From positions 186,001 through 250,000 of the forward strand of contig JAOAPY010000030.1 of NCBI GenBank assembly GCA_025463135.1: 64,000 bases of DNA. Reading direction: 5' to 3'. Positions 35,490 through 44,498 of the stretch are shown here, piece by piece. The stretch's first letter is position 1. Each line of letters begins with the position of its first letter. The notes below the pieces were generated by a model, which worked only from the letters and a program-made list of their open reading frames with translations, did no database searches and was not told the origin of the DNA. The DNA is from Acidobacteriota bacterium (GTDB lineage Bacteria > Acidobacteriota > Blastocatellia > Pyrinomonadales > Pyrinomonadaceae). The translations under genes were made by a program, and so were the position numbers.

Positions 35490-35585
35490 TTGAGCTTGGT
35501 TCTTTCTCCTTTGCAATGGCGTCGCGGCTTTCCAGCTTCCCGCGCTAGGAGCGAAGAACAAAGTACAAAGAACCAGGATCGCAGC
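35490..35585. repeat. Inverted short-repeat spacer between BMC-H and aldehyde dehydrogenase
   Basis: CTTGGTTCTTTCTCCTTTG near 35492 is mirrored by ACAAAGTACAAAGAACCAGG near 35558. An AAGAAC/AAAGTAC run of near-heptad units lies on the right side. The spacer probably folds in the message between the two genes. Confidence 0.55.
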
Positions 35586-35624
35586 TCAATTGAAAAAATT
35601 ATCGAGAACGTTGGGAGCGGGATC

Positions 35625-37460
35625 ATGTCTGTAGATAAAGACCTTATTTCTGTGCAGCAGGCGCGGGATCTGGTTGAAGCCGCACACAAGGCGCAGACTG
35701 AGCTGGCACGTTTCGATCAAGCCAGGGTTGATCGCATCTGCGAGGCGATGGCCAAAGCCGCCCTGCGAGAAGCCGCGCGGTTGGGTGCGCTGGCGGTTGA
35801 AGAAACCGGATATGGCGTTCCCGCTGATAAGCAGGAAAAGAACCGCTTTGCGGCCGAGGATGTTTGGAACTATTTTCGCGGACTGCGCACTGTCGGCGTG
35901 GTCTCGGAAACAAAAGACGTGGTCGAGATCGCCAGCCCCAGAGGCGTCGTCGCCGGCATCATTCCTTCCACTAATCCGACATCCACTGCAATATTCAAAG
36001 TTCTGATAGCGATCAAGTCGCGCAACGCGATTGTTCTTTCGCCGCATCCGTCTGCGGCCCGCTGTATCAACGAAGCAGTTCGCGTCATGCGTGAGGCAGC
36101 CATTAAGGAAGGATTGCCCGCGGATGCCATCGCCTGCATGACGACCGCTACGATTGAAGGCACCGAAGCCCTGATGAAGCACAAGCAAACGGCTGTCATC
36201 TTGGCGACGGGCGGCATTGGTCTGGTGCGGGCCGCTTACTCATCCGGTAAGCCGGCGTTTGGTGTTGGACCCGGTAACGTACCTGTCTTCATCGAAAGAA
36301 GCGCTGATGTTCCCAAAGCCGTGCAGGATATTTTGACAGGCAAGTGTTTCGACAACGGAACCATCTGCGCTTCAGAGCAGGCGGTCGTAGTGGATGCTCC
36401 GATTGAACAAGCAGTACGCGAACAGTTCAGGCTTCAGGGCGCACACTTCGTGTCGGCCGCAGATGCTGAGAAGTTGGGCAAGATCGTGGCTACGCCGCAG
36501 CGCTCGTTGAATCCAGCGATCGTGGGACGGTCCGTAGACGTCATCGCGAACATGGCCGGTATCAGCGTGCCGCCGGGCACTCGGTGTCTGATGGCCGATG
36601 TGGGTGGGGTCGGACGCGACTTTCCCCTGTCGATGGAAAAACTTTCACCTATCCTGGCCTTCTATGTAGTGGATGGGCTCGAGCGCGGCGCCGCACGTTG
36701 CTTTGAAATTCTGCGCTACGGTGGTATGGGCCACACGGCCGGCATTCACACGCGTTCACGCGAAGCCGCGGTAAGGTTTGGTGGCGAGATGCCGGCCTCG
36801 CGGGTAACCGTCAACACGCCGACAACGCATGGGGCCATTGGCTTTTCCACCGCACTGCCGCCGTCGATGACGCTGGGTTGTGGTTCATGGGGTGGCAACG
36901 TGACTTCTGACAATGTCTCGCCGCTTCATTTGATGGATATCAAGCGCGTCGCTTTTGAGACGCGACCGGTGAAGAGTGTTCGTCCGGCAGTGGCAACTTC
37001 AGCGGTTAGTGCCGCGAAGGCGCCGCCGACTTCACAGCGAGCGCCGGTAACGGCAGCCGCTGGAAAAATTGGGCGGGACGAGATCGCGGCCATCGTCGAT
37101 CGCTTTCTTGCGGGTCGCCGTGAAGAAGACACGGCTCAAGCACCACGGCAGTCAGCAGAGATAGAAGCCGGCAGCATGGATACAGGCGCCTTTAACCCCG
37201 CTCAGAGTTCATCAGCTTCGATGTCCTCAAATCGCTCGGCACCGGCAGGGAATGGTTCAGCGAGCGGCGAGGCTTCGACAAAGCCACAGCGTCCGGCGGA
37301 TTTTCCTACCAACGGCCGCACGGCGATCGATTTCGTCAGTGAAGATGACGTACGTAGGGCCATGCAAAAGGGCGAAAAGATTTACGTGAATGCCCGCACC
37401 ATAATTACGCCGGCAGCGCGGGACATGGGTGAACCGGCGGAAGTTTTTGCGAAAGTGTAA
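35625..37460 (+). CDS. BMC-associated acylating-type aldehyde dehydrogenase with long C-terminal extension
   Basis: About 611 residues. Residues 1-450 form a PduP/EutE-like CoA-acylating aldehyde dehydrogenase: [28 protein letters not shown], catalytic Cys248 in [11 protein letters not shown], and [11 protein letters not shown]. It would convert an aldehyde to acyl-CoA inside the shell. Normal members end near residue 460. Here an Ala/Pro linker leads to an amphipathic helix ([18 protein letters not shown]), a second Ser-rich linker, and a final 45 residues ([30 protein letters not shown]) resembling the short start of EutQ. The first helix is a candidate encapsulation peptide. GGGAGCGGGATC precedes the ATG; an open frame back to 35490 crosses repeat DNA and is unlikely to be coding. 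Confidence 0.92.
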   Translation: MSVDKDLISVQQARDLVEAAHKAQTELARFDQARVDRICEAMAKAALREAARLGALAVEETGYGVPADKQEKNRFAAEDVWNYFRGLRTVGVVSETKDVVEIASPRGVVAGIIPSTNPTSTAIFKVLIAIKSRNAIVLSPHPSAARCINEAVRVMREAAIKEGLPADAIACMTTATIEGTEALMKHKQTAVILATGGIGLVRAAYSSGKPAFGVGPGNVPVFIERSADVPKAVQDILTGKCFDNGTICASEQAVVVDAPIEQAVREQFRLQGAHFVSAADAEKLGKIVATPQRSLNPAIVGRSVDVIANMAGISVPPGTRCLMADVGGVGRDFPLSMEKLSPILAFYVVDGLERGAARCFEILRYGGMGHTAGIHTRSREAAVRFGGEMPASRVTVNTPTTHGAIGFSTALPPSMTLGCGSWGGNVTSDNVSPLHLMDIKRVAFETRPVKSVRPAVATSAVSAAKAPPTSQRAPVTAAAGKIGRDEIAAIVDRFLAGRREEDTAQAPRQSAEIEAGSMDTGAFNPAQSSSASMSSNRSAPAGNGSASGEASTKPQRPADFPTNGRTAIDFVSEDDVRRAMQKGEKIYVNARTIITPAARDMGEPAEVFAKV

Positions 37461-37461
37461 A

Positions 37462-37606
37462 GGGAAGGTCTTTGGTCTTGGGTCTTTAGTCTTTGGTTTT
37501 TTGTACCGGAATGAACTCGGCATGGCTCGGAGCTAACTAATAGGTACCAGGAACCAGGCGCCAGGAACGAAAATCCAACAGACAAAGATCAAAGATCAAA
37601 ACGAAT
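37462..37606. repeat. Heptad-repeat spacer (GTCTTTG family)
   Basis: Five degenerate heptads of GTCTTTG run from 37469 to 37503, and the opposite end carries inverted heptads (GATCAAA, near 37585-37600). A central short palindrome-rich stretch lies between. It is immediately upstream of the BMC-P start codon. Confidence 0.7.
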
Positions 37607-37936
37607 ATGTTCTTAGGTAAAGTTGTCGGTACAGTTTGGTCTACGAAGAAGTCGCCTGATCTCGAAGGCGTCCGTTTTTTGATTGTGCATCCCTTCGATC
37701 TGGATAAAGAACCAAACAAAAGTATCGTGGTTGTGGCTGATCGGCTGGGAGCGGGAGCCGGCGAGACCGTCATGTGCGCTTTCGGGAAGGCGGCACGCAC
37801 AGCAATTGGTAATCAGGACATGGCTATCGAGGCGGCCGTGGTCGGCATTGTCGACCGTGTCGACCTGGCCGAAACCGTGTCAGAAGAATTGCGCGCGTCA
37901 GCGCGCGAATTGGCACGGGACAATGGGCGGGGCTGA
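37607..37936 (+). CDS. BMC-P microcompartment vertex protein (EutN/CcmL family)
   Basis: 109 residues, MFLGKVVGTVWSTKKSPDLEGVRFLIVHPFD, the standard EutN/CcmL start, with LGAGAGETVMCAFGKAAR (G-A-G-x-G-E-x-V turn) and AAVVGIVDRVD at the end. Pentamers of this fold cap the vertices of the icosahedral shell. It is the only BMC-P in the window, and its presence with BMC-H makes a closed compartment possible. No strong ribosome binding site is visible because repeat DNA abuts the ATG. Confidence 0.94.
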   Translation: MFLGKVVGTVWSTKKSPDLEGVRFLIVHPFDLDKEPNKSIVVVADRLGAGAGETVMCAFGKAARTAIGNQDMAIEAAVVGIVDRVDLAETVSEELRASARELARDNGRG

Positions 37937-37937
37937 A

Positions 37938-38030
37938 AGCCCGTGCTTTGCTCTGCCTTGGTTAGAGAACAAAGCACAAAGATCAAAAATCTGAAATTCA
38001 TAAGACAACAAATATCAATTGCATCTAACT
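37938..38030. repeat. Inverted repeat spacer upstream of the ACT gene
   Basis: GTGCTTTGCTCT (about 37941-37952) and AGAGAACAAAGCAC (about 37965-37978) form a hairpin, followed by AAAGATCAAAAATC units related to the GATCAAA heptads upstream of the BMC-P gene. Confidence 0.5.
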
Positions 38031-38031
38031 A

Positions 38032-38508
38032 ATGGCCAATGAAGAGTTGATTTACAAGATCACGCGTGCTGTGTATGGACGTTTGGGCATGGGGGCGGAC
38101 GAACAAACGGTTGAACAGTTGGTGACGGAAGTCTATCGCGAGATTGAGCCCTATCTTTCTGATAACGGCAGCTCCCCACGAAACCCTCAAGGACCAATGC
38201 ATACAGTGCCGACTGATTCGCGCGGCGAAGGCTCGTCCGATCGGATGGTAATTTCTGTGTTCGGAGTGGACCACCCCGGGATTGTAGCCGGCGTCGCGCA
38301 AATTCTGGCGGAGGCCGATTGCAGCATCGTGGACATTAACCAAACAGTGGTGCAGGGAAAGTTCGCCATGGTTATCATCGGCGACACCTTGCGTGCGCGG
38401 GAAAGTGCCTCGGAGCTCAAAGAACGGCTGAGACGCGAAGGCGAAAAGCTCGGCGTCCGCATTTATGCGCAGCGCGAAGATCTATTTAATGCGATGCACC
38501 GGATTTGA
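38032..38508 (+). CDS. UPF0237-family ACT-domain protein with N-terminal extension
   Basis: 158 residues. Residues 72-158 are a complete UPF0237 ACT domain (VISVFGVDHPGIVAGVAQIL, IVDINQTVVQGKFAMVIIGD, ending REDLFNAMHRI, the family's usual C-terminus). Ordinary members are about 90 residues and consist of this domain alone. Here 70 residues are added in front: two amphipathic helices (ELIYKITRAVYGRLG; VEQLVTEVYREIEPYL) and a flexible Ser/Pro/Gly linker. That layout, short helix plus linker, is that of BMC encapsulation peptides. ACT domains bind small ligands such as amino acids. UPF0237 genes usually neighbour UPF0210 (PFL) genes, as here. Confidence 0.88.
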   Translation: MANEELIYKITRAVYGRLGMGADEQTVEQLVTEVYREIEPYLSDNGSSPRNPQGPMHTVPTDSRGEGSSDRMVISVFGVDHPGIVAGVAQILAEADCSIVDINQTVVQGKFAMVIIGDTLRARESASELKERLRREGEKLGVRIYAQREDLFNAMHRI

Positions 38509-38808
38509 ATTTCGGATTGCGGATTTTCCGGAGCAATTTGAGGCTAATCATTCAGATTATCCTGGGAGAAATTTAGCTACGAGGACTAAAAATCCGCAAT
38601 CCGCAATCCGCAATCCGCAATTCGAAATTCTTCCTGCGGACTTGAATCGGATCTGAAATCAAGGATGCGGAGCGGCAAGTTACAAATCCGCAATCCGCAA
38701 TTCGAAATCCGAAATTCTTCTTGCGGACTTGAATCGGATCTGAAATCAAGGATACGGAGCGGCAGTTACAAATCCGCAATCCGCAATTCGAAATCCGAAA
38801 TTCTTCCT
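38509..38808. repeat. Repeat-filled spacer: AATCCGC heptads and two 87-bp direct repeats
   Basis: AATCCGC is repeated four times at 38591-38618, with inverted forms (GGATTGCGGATTT) near 38514. A unit containing GCGGACTTGAATCGGATCTG recurs with a period of 87 bases (starting near 38636 and 38723), each copy ending in AATCCGCAATCCGC. This fills the 300 bases between the ACT and zinc-ribbon genes and runs to within a few bases of the next ATG. Confidence 0.85.
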
Positions 38809-39330
38809 ATGTCTCAACCTGAAATATTTCGTCGTTGTGCGCACTGTGGCGCCTCATCCAAGCCGGGAGAATTGTTCTGTGCCCAATGTGGCCAAGCGCT
38901 GGTGACGGAAAAGATCGAGCAGACGGGAGAGCAAAATTCTTTGACCGAGGAAAGCGATCCAGCGGCGCCCGCGGCAAAGCAACAGGAACAACCCGAGGCA
39001 GCAGATTCTAAGCGGTCTCCAAATCCGATTTTGCAACGCAGTGAGGACGGAATCAATGAAGATGCGGTGCCGTCCTCAAACAAAACCACGGCTGCTGCGG
39101 TTAACGCGACCGTGGGCCAAAATCCCGGGCTGGCGAGTCAGCGGGTCGGCCTTGCCGCCCGCCGTGGGATGGCAGATCGTGGGAAACCGCGCCCGGATAA
39201 GCCGCGTCGTGTTTCCAGCGTCGTTCTAAACGAAGCAGCCTATGATCCGGGTATCCGCTTCATTCTCGTTGTCGGCGTTCTGTTCGTGCTTTTTATCGTA
39301 CTGCTGTTACTTAGTAAATGGATTGTTTAG
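38809..39330 (+). CDS. Zinc-ribbon protein with C-terminal membrane anchor
   Basis: 173 residues. CAHCGASSKPGELFCAQCG (about residues 10-28) is a two-knuckle zinc ribbon. The middle is acidic and low-complexity, then basic (RGKPRPDKPRRVSS, split by the sequence around it). The C-terminus is one hydrophobic helix (FILVVGVLFVLFIVLLLLSKWIV), placing the ribbon in the cytoplasm. No enzymatic motif is present. It is co-directional with the BMC genes, but a role in the compartment is unproven. The open frame extends upstream to 38665 through repeat DNA and is not used. Confidence 0.72.
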   Translation: MSQPEIFRRCAHCGASSKPGELFCAQCGQALVTEKIEQTGEQNSLTEESDPAAPAAKQQEQPEAADSKRSPNPILQRSEDGINEDAVPSSNKTTAAAVNATVGQNPGLASQRVGLAARRGMADRGKPRPDKPRRVSSVVLNEAAYDPGIRFILVVGVLFVLFIVLLLLSKWIV

Positions 39331-39346
39331 CTTTGCAGGTTTCGAA

Positions 39347-39430
39347 TCTCAGTCTCAGTCTCAGATCTCAGATCTCAGATCTCAGATCTCAGATCTCAGA
39401 TCTCAGATCTCAGATCTCAGATCTCAGATC
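39347..39430. repeat. Ten tandem TCAGATC heptads
   Basis: An exact 7-base unit is repeated ten times from 39361 to 39430, preceded by two TCTCAG hexamers. It lies between the zinc-ribbon gene and the PFL-family gene. Such exact repeats should vary in copy number between close relatives. Confidence 0.92.
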
Positions 39431-39508
39431 TGAAACTATAACGACTCTGGTATCTCAAATTAGACTCTCAGATCAACCAATCTGAAATCTGAATTCACCA
39501 ATCGAACC

Positions 39509-40870
39509 ATGGAATATAGTCAAGCCGAAATTCTGCAAACCGTGGCGATGACGGAGATGGAGCACCTCGATGTGCGCACCGTCACGCTTGGTCTCAGTTT
39601 GCTTGACTGCGCCAGCAATTCCATGACGGAAACAGCGGATCGCGCGCGGCAGAAGATTGAACGTGTCGCCGCTCGCCTGGTCCAGACCGTGGACCAGATC
39701 GGCGACGAGATCGGTTTGCGCATTGCCAACAAGCGCATTGCCGTCACGCCTGTTTCGCTGATTACGGAAGGCAGCGCCGGTGATCCCATTCAGGTAGCGC
39801 GGGCCATCGATGAGGCGGCGGCTACGGTGGGCGTGGATTTTCTCGGTGGCTATTCTGCGCTGGTCCCCAAGGCGGCGACGCGAAGCGAAACGGAATTCAT
39901 CGACTCAATTGCGGAAGCCTTAGCCTCAACCCGCCGGCTCTGCTCGTCGGTAAACGTGGCGACCACGCGCGCCGGCATCAATATGGACGCGGTGCGACAA
40001 GTGGGCCGAGTGATAAAGGAAGCCGCCGAGCGAACACGCGACCAGGGTGGACTAGCCTGCGCCAAGTTCGTTTGCTTTGCCAATGCAGTTGAGGACAATC
40101 CATTCATGGCCGGCGCCTTTCACGGCATCGGTGAGGCCGAGGCTGTCATCAATGTCGGCGTGTCAGGTCCCGGCGTCGTTAATAACGCGTTGCGGCATGC
40201 TGATGTAAACCTGCCTTTGCATGAGCTGGCCGAGATTATCAAAAAACTCTCATTCAAGCTGGCGCGCGCCGGCGAGTTGATAGGCAGGGAAGCTGCCCGC
40301 CGGCTTGGTCTTCCCTTTGGCATCATCGATCTATCGTTGGCCCCGACACCGGTGCCCGGCGACTCAGTAGCGGAGATAATCGAGGCGATGGGTTTTGAAC
40401 GGGCCGGCACTCATGGCACAACCGCGGCCCTGGCACTGTTGACGGACGCTGTTAAGAAAGGCGGTGCGATGGCCAGCGGTTCAGTGGGCGGTATGAGCGG
40501 AGCATTCATTCCCGTTTCGGAAGACGCGGCCATGATCGAAGCGGCGAGGGTAGGCGCGCTTTCACTCGATAAGCTGGAGGCCTGGACCAGTGTCTGTTCT
40601 GTAGGCATCGATATGGTGGCGGTGCCCGGCTCGACCTCCGCGGAGACAATCTCTGCAATCATCGCCGACGAGATGGCCATCGGCGTCATGAATAACAAGA
40701 CCACGGCCGTTCGCATTATTCCTGTGCCTGGGCGCGGAGTCGGCGAGATGGTCGAGTTTGGCGGTTTGCTGGGCAGCGCGCCAATCATGGCGGTCAATGC
40801 TTTTTCTTCAACAGCATTCATCCGCCGCGGCGGCCGCATCCCGGCGCCGATTCACTCACTAAGGAATTGA
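39509..40870 (+). CDS. PFL-family protein (UPF0210/DUF711)
   Basis: 453 residues, full length. The start [28 protein letters not shown] and the later [57 protein letters not shown] and the C-terminus [18 protein letters not shown] are hallmarks of this family. It is named for remote similarity to pyruvate formate-lyase, but no C-terminal glycyl-radical loop or activase is seen. The biochemical activity of the family is not established, to my knowledge. It often pairs with a UPF0237 ACT protein, found here 1 kb upstream. Its place at the end of a shell/aldehyde-dehydrogenase gene run makes it a candidate core enzyme of the compartment. Confidence 0.93.
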   Translation: MEYSQAEILQTVAMTEMEHLDVRTVTLGLSLLDCASNSMTETADRARQKIERVAARLVQTVDQIGDEIGLRIANKRIAVTPVSLITEGSAGDPIQVARAIDEAAATVGVDFLGGYSALVPKAATRSETEFIDSIAEALASTRRLCSSVNVATTRAGINMDAVRQVGRVIKEAAERTRDQGGLACAKFVCFANAVEDNPFMAGAFHGIGEAEAVINVGVSGPGVVNNALRHADVNLPLHELAEIIKKLSFKLARAGELIGREAARRLGLPFGIIDLSLAPTPVPGDSVAEIIEAMGFERAGTHGTTAALALLTDAVKKGGAMASGSVGGMSGAFIPVSEDAAMIEAARVGALSLDKLEAWTSVCSVGIDMVAVPGSTSAETISAIIADEMAIGVMNNKTTAVRIIPVPGRGVGEMVEFGGLLGSAPIMAVNAFSSTAFIRRGGRIPAPIHSLRN

Positions 40871-40938
40871 AAAAGGCCGGCCCCCTCGTCACAGCAGGGT
40901 TGTCATGAAGCTACTGCCCACGAGATCTTTTGTGGCGT

Positions 40939-41095
40939 TGCCGCCGGCCAGTGCGGTGAGGCGCTGCCTCACCGATGCATCCCCAAAAAGTTCAGAGGCT
41001 GCCCTCTTGTTCGCGGCGTCGCCTCTCACAAGTTTGATACAGGCAGGCGCGGTAAGGCGGACCGTGGCGGAGTCTTACCGCACTGGGCGGCGGCC
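40939..41095. repeat. Paired-palindrome element (CGGTGAGGC family)
   Basis: Outer arms near 40939-40962 and 41072-41095 are inverted copies (GCCGCC..CCAGTGCGGTGAGG). The left part includes the perfect hairpin CGGTGAGGC-GCT-GCCTCACCG. It fills the gap between the convergent PFL-family and GT-C genes. Confidence 0.65.
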
Positions 41096-41111
41096 AGGCC
41101 GCGAAAAACGA

Positions 41112-42842
41112 TTACTGTTGGCGCTCATGTTCCAGCGGGTAGGTCACCCAGCCCTTTCGCTTAATCGCGCCCTCTACCAGAGGGTTTTCCACGAGATAAA
41201 GGACTCGCAACTTGTATTTTGAATTGATCGGGATCTCGACGATCCTCGAGTTCGCCGGCAGGCTGTCGTTCTTCGTAATCTTTACGTAGAAATAATAGTC
41301 AGTCAACGCAACATCCCTGAGATCCGAATCAAGAGGGACCATTTGCGGATGTCCGATAAGCAGATTGACCTTTCTCTCAAGCAGATAATTGAGCGTCGCT
41401 CTTCGTTGATGTCCCGGTTTTGAAGCGATGATCTCTCCGTGACGCGCGACCCATACATCGTTGAGTCCCAAAATATCTATGGCCTTCAGATGCGAATAAA
41501 AAGGGATCGCTCCGCCGGCGGTAGTGGCGATACTGACGTTGGCATCATAAGCGAACGACTCGCCGAGGACTCTGCCAATCCCGCTCCAATCAGTCCTGTC
41601 CTGCGTAAGCAGATCAGAAAGCCCCTTGGTGCTCTCGATGTCGTAGTAACGCAGCGATGGGTTGGTAAACGTGAGTACGTGATGTAAAGAACCAGCCAGC
41701 ACCAGCAAGACGAGGACGACTTGCAGATTCACTCTGCGTATCGAAACAAAAGTTAGTCCGACGATTTGTATGAAAATAAACGGCAGCACCGGCACGATGA
41801 ATCTGAATTCCATAAAGTCGCCGCCTACCGCCACAACATAAAGGAGCCACAGGACAGTGAGGAGTAACAGCATCAGCCAGCCCCGATTGTGTTTGTATAG
41901 TCTCTTGCCGAAGATCGAAAACAAAAACGGAAAAAGCACAAGCCAATAAGACTGGAAAAACAGGTATACATAGATCGCTCCCCGCTTAAGCGAATTCAGT
42001 GATGCCACCCTAACGTAGAAAGTGTTGGGCAGCAGCGAACCATAAAAGCGCAATTTCCATATGAGCCAGGCGCCGACGATCAGCGTCAGGGGAGTGAGGA
42101 GGGAAATCGTTTGCACCGACTTTCGCGTTGAGGATTGTCTCCGGCGAAAGATACTAAACAGCACCACAGCTAAGACCACGAAGACCAGGAGCAAAGAGTC
42201 AAGCCTGGTTAACACGGCAAGGCTCAATAATACTGAAAGCAATAGAAGTCTGGCCGTGGACCAGTTGTCCTGCGCAACAGGTTCAGTCTTTACCATCTGC
42301 GTTAGCGGGCGGGTCTGGGATGCACGGGCGTCCAGTTGCAAGAAGCCACCCGCTAACGCAGGCCGTACTGACTCAACGAGCAGGAGCGTGCAGGCCAGGA
42401 ACAGACAGGTTTGCAACTGGGTCTCCATCCCGCTCGTGGCGTAGCTGCTAAAGCTGTGATTGGCGCCTAAGAAGATTACCGCCAGCAGAGCCAGGTTCCG
42501 CGATTGGAGGAGGGTGTTGGCGAGGCGATAAGTAAAATAGAGCGAAAGCTCGAACAGGCAGAGGCCGAGCACGAAAGCGAACTTCACCGGATCAAGTTTC
42601 AGATAGAGCGGGACACTTAGGATTATGGTCCAGAGAAAGTTCGTGTAACCTTCTACTCTGTCGATTGCGTTCCAGACCAGACCCTGGCCATGCACCAGGT
42701 TATCTGCATAGCGGAGTGAGATGAAGGCGTCATCCTGGATAAATCTGTTGGACCAGGCCAGGACTGCCAGACCCAGGAACACCAGAACCAGGATCAGCTT
42801 GAAATGAGATCGGTAAAAGTTTGCGAGCTTATGCACCACCAT
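41112..42842 (-). CDS. GT-C type membrane glycosyltransferase (AftB-like topology)
   Basis: 576 residues with about ten transmembrane helices in the first 400 and a C-terminal periplasmic domain. The first loop, FIQDDAFISLRYADNLVHGQG followed by VEGYTNFLWT, with SGMETQLQT later, is the pattern of polyprenyl-phospho-sugar GT-C enzymes such as the mycobacterial arabinofuranosyltransferase AftB. The double Asp is the expected catalytic/metal site. Residues PALAGGFLQLDARASQTRP in a loop near residue 165 are encoded by an inverted repeat (42297-42361), apparently an in-frame insertion. The acceptor is unknown. It interrupts the BMC gene order. Confidence 0.8.
   Translation of the reverse strand: MVVHKLANFYRSHFKLILVLVFLGLAVLAWSNRFIQDDAFISLRYADNLVHGQGLVWNAIDRVEGYTNFLWTIILSVPLYLKLDPVKFAFVLGLCLFELSLYFTYRLANTLLQSRNLALLAVIFLGANHSFSSYATSGMETQLQTCLFLACTLLLVESVRPALAGGFLQLDARASQTRPLTQMVKTEPVAQDNWSTARLLLLSVLLSLAVLTRLDSLLLVFVVLAVVLFSIFRRRQSSTRKSVQTISLLTPLTLIVGAWLIWKLRFYGSLLPNTFYVRVASLNSLKRGAIYVYLFFQSYWLVLFPFLFSIFGKRLYKHNRGWLMLLLLTVLWLLYVVAVGGDFMEFRFIVPVLPFIFIQIVGLTFVSIRRVNLQVVLVLLVLAGSLHHVLTFTNPSLRYYDIESTKGLSDLLTQDRTDWSGIGRVLGESFAYDANVSIATTAGGAIPFYSHLKAIDILGLNDVWVARHGEIIASKPGHQRRATLNYLLERKVNLLIGHPQMVPLDSDLRDVALTDYYFYVKITKNDSLPANSRIVEIPINSKYKLRVLYLVENPLVEGAIKRKGWVTYPLEHERQQ
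42297..42361. repeat. Palindromic repeat inserted in frame in the GT-C gene
   Basis: CTGCGTTAGCGGGCGGG (42297-42313) and GCCACCCGCTAACGCAG (42345-42361) are inverted arms around a 31-base loop. It is entirely inside the coding sequence without breaking the frame. Confidence 0.8.
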
Positions 42843-43067
42843 TCATTTTTCGGAAGGCCTTTTGTAGTTGCCGTTGGCGCCGCTTATCCTGCTATAAGCT
42901 CTGAGAAAATACAAAGTTCATTTCCAATAGGCTGAGAACAAATTTGGAGTGCGGCAGCAATCCCGCTGCACGGGAGACGGCTCCTTGAATCGGCTCAGCG
43001 TTAGAAATGAAAGGAAGAATCCAAAGGGCGTCGCTGCCGCCGCGCTCCAAAATGGGTAGCGCTTTGA

Positions 43068-44498
43068 ATGACCAGACAAAAATTCCCTTCGCAGTTGATC
43101 ATCGCGGCCGCTGTGTTAGAGCTGGGCTTGCTTGTCTATTCGCAGGCTGTTGCCTATTGGGGCGACGAGTCGCTCCATTTGGTAGCGGGTCAGTTGATGA
43201 ATGCGGGAAAGAGACCCTATCTGGATTTTTTCTATCATCATCCGCCGTTGTTCCTCTATCTCATCAGCGGCCTGATGCGCGTCTTCGGAGAAAACTGGCG
43301 TGTGGTCCATATCGCTTCAGCTTTGCTGTCAGGCGGTTGTTTACTGCTGACCGGGTCATATGTCTTTAGCAGGATACATAACGAAAAACTGCGGGTGAGG
43401 TCGGCGGCCATCGCGGCGTTTTTCGTCGGTGTCAATTCCTACGTCATCAGCTTTGGAACTGTCGCGCTACCCTATGGGTTCTGCCTTTTCTTCATGACCG
43501 CGGCATTCGTTCTTGTGACCGTAAGTGTCGATCGACCGAACAGCATCTTTGCGTTTTGGGGAGGCCTTTGCGCGGCGGCGGCCGCGGCTGCTTACCTGTT
43601 AACGGCGCCGGTGATTCTTGTGCTGTTCATCTGGATGATGCTCTATAACCGCAACGGAAAACGGTTCAACAAGAGTGTTGGCTATGTTCTCGGCGCCGCA
43701 ATAGCTTTCGTTCCGCTGCTATCACTTGCGCGCCATTCTCCGCAGCAGGTATGGTTTGACCTGGTCCAATATCACCTCTTTCACCGCGCCGGCAGCGACT
43801 TAGGTCTCTGGTTCAACTTGAGAGAAATTGCGGGATGGTTCATTTCGATTCAGGGAGCGATTCTATTAGTCCTGGCTGCGATCGGAACTAGAGTTATCAA
43901 GTGTCGGGAAGAAGCCGATGAGAGGCTGGGTTCGGAATTACGCCTGCTGACCTGGCTCATCGTCGCGCTGGGATTGGTGATCTCGATCGCTCGTCCGACG
44001 TCGTCTTTTTATTTTGTATTGATCACGCCCTTTCTTGCCATGCTGGCCGCCTGCGGCGTCTGTCGGATCCAGCTGCGGGTAACTTCGCGGATCGGTTTGA
44101 TATTGATGCTCCTGATCGGAATGTTGTACGTCGCCGGTCTCTCATCGCAAAGATATATCTGGCGCCGGCAGACCTCCTACACTGACCATCGCATCGTCGC
44201 GAATATTGCCGGAAGTGTTAGCGCAGTCACTGCCTCCGCGGGTATGATATACGCGTTTGAAGCAGTTTATTTTGAGGCGCACCGTCTGCCGCCGCCGGGG
44301 TTGGAGAACCGGTTCAATCCTAATTCCCAGGCAGACGAATGGTTAGCGGCCGGCCGCTTTGATACCGTTTGCATCGGCTCAACTAATCCAGGGATAGCGA
44401 CTTCTAAATTGCTGGAGCACTATGCTAAACGACAGACGATCAATATGAATGGCCAGACGTTCTATATTTTGTGGGACAGAATGCAGTGGGAAAAGTAA
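43068..44498 (+). CDS. GT39-like membrane glycosyltransferase
   Basis: 476 residues with about ten transmembrane helices. The first periplasmic loop contains YWGDESLHLVAGQLMNAGKRPYLDFFYHHPP, the acidic pair and the 'PY.DF...HPP' pattern of the dolichyl/undecaprenyl-phosphate mannosyltransferase-like GT39/83 families. The C-terminal 100 residues are soluble and periplasmic. It is divergent from the GT-C gene at 41112; together they form a cell-surface glycosylation pair placed inside the BMC region. The 225-base divergent gap shows no clear repeat. Confidence 0.82.
   Translation: MTRQKFPSQLIIAAAVLELGLLVYSQAVAYWGDESLHLVAGQLMNAGKRPYLDFFYHHPPLFLYLISGLMRVFGENWRVVHIASALLSGGCLLLTGSYVFSRIHNEKLRVRSAAIAAFFVGVNSYVISFGTVALPYGFCLFFMTAAFVLVTVSVDRPNSIFAFWGGLCAAAAAAAYLLTAPVILVLFIWMMLYNRNGKRFNKSVGYVLGAAIAFVPLLSLARHSPQQVWFDLVQYHLFHRAGSDLGLWFNLREIAGWFISIQGAILLVLAAIGTRVIKCREEADERLGSELRLLTWLIVALGLVISIARPTSSFYFVLITPFLAMLAACGVCRIQLRVTSRIGLILMLLIGMLYVAGLSSQRYIWRRQTSYTDHRIVANIAGSVSAVTASAGMIYAFEAVYFEAHRLPPPGLENRFNPNSQADEWLAAGRFDTVCIGSTNPGIATSKLLEHYAKRQTINMNGQTFYILWDRMQWEK

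Noticed and set aside
38590-38808. CRISPR or attachment site from the 87-bp direct repeats
   Set aside because: There are only two copies, made of heptads and sharing their whole length; no integrase or tRNA end is nearby.
39347-39430. CRISPR array
   Set aside because: The repeat unit is only 7 bases with no unique spacers, and no cas gene is in the window; it is a simple tandem repeat.
39509-40870. Genuine glycyl-radical pyruvate formate-lyase as the BMC signature enzyme
   Set aside because: The protein is 453 residues with UPF0210 motifs, lacks the C-terminal glycyl-radical loop, and no radical SAM activase is present.
41112-42842. Mycobacterial-type arabinan synthesis
   Set aside because: Only the first-loop pattern and topology resemble AftB; this is shared by many GT-C enzymes and no arabinan pathway gene is near.
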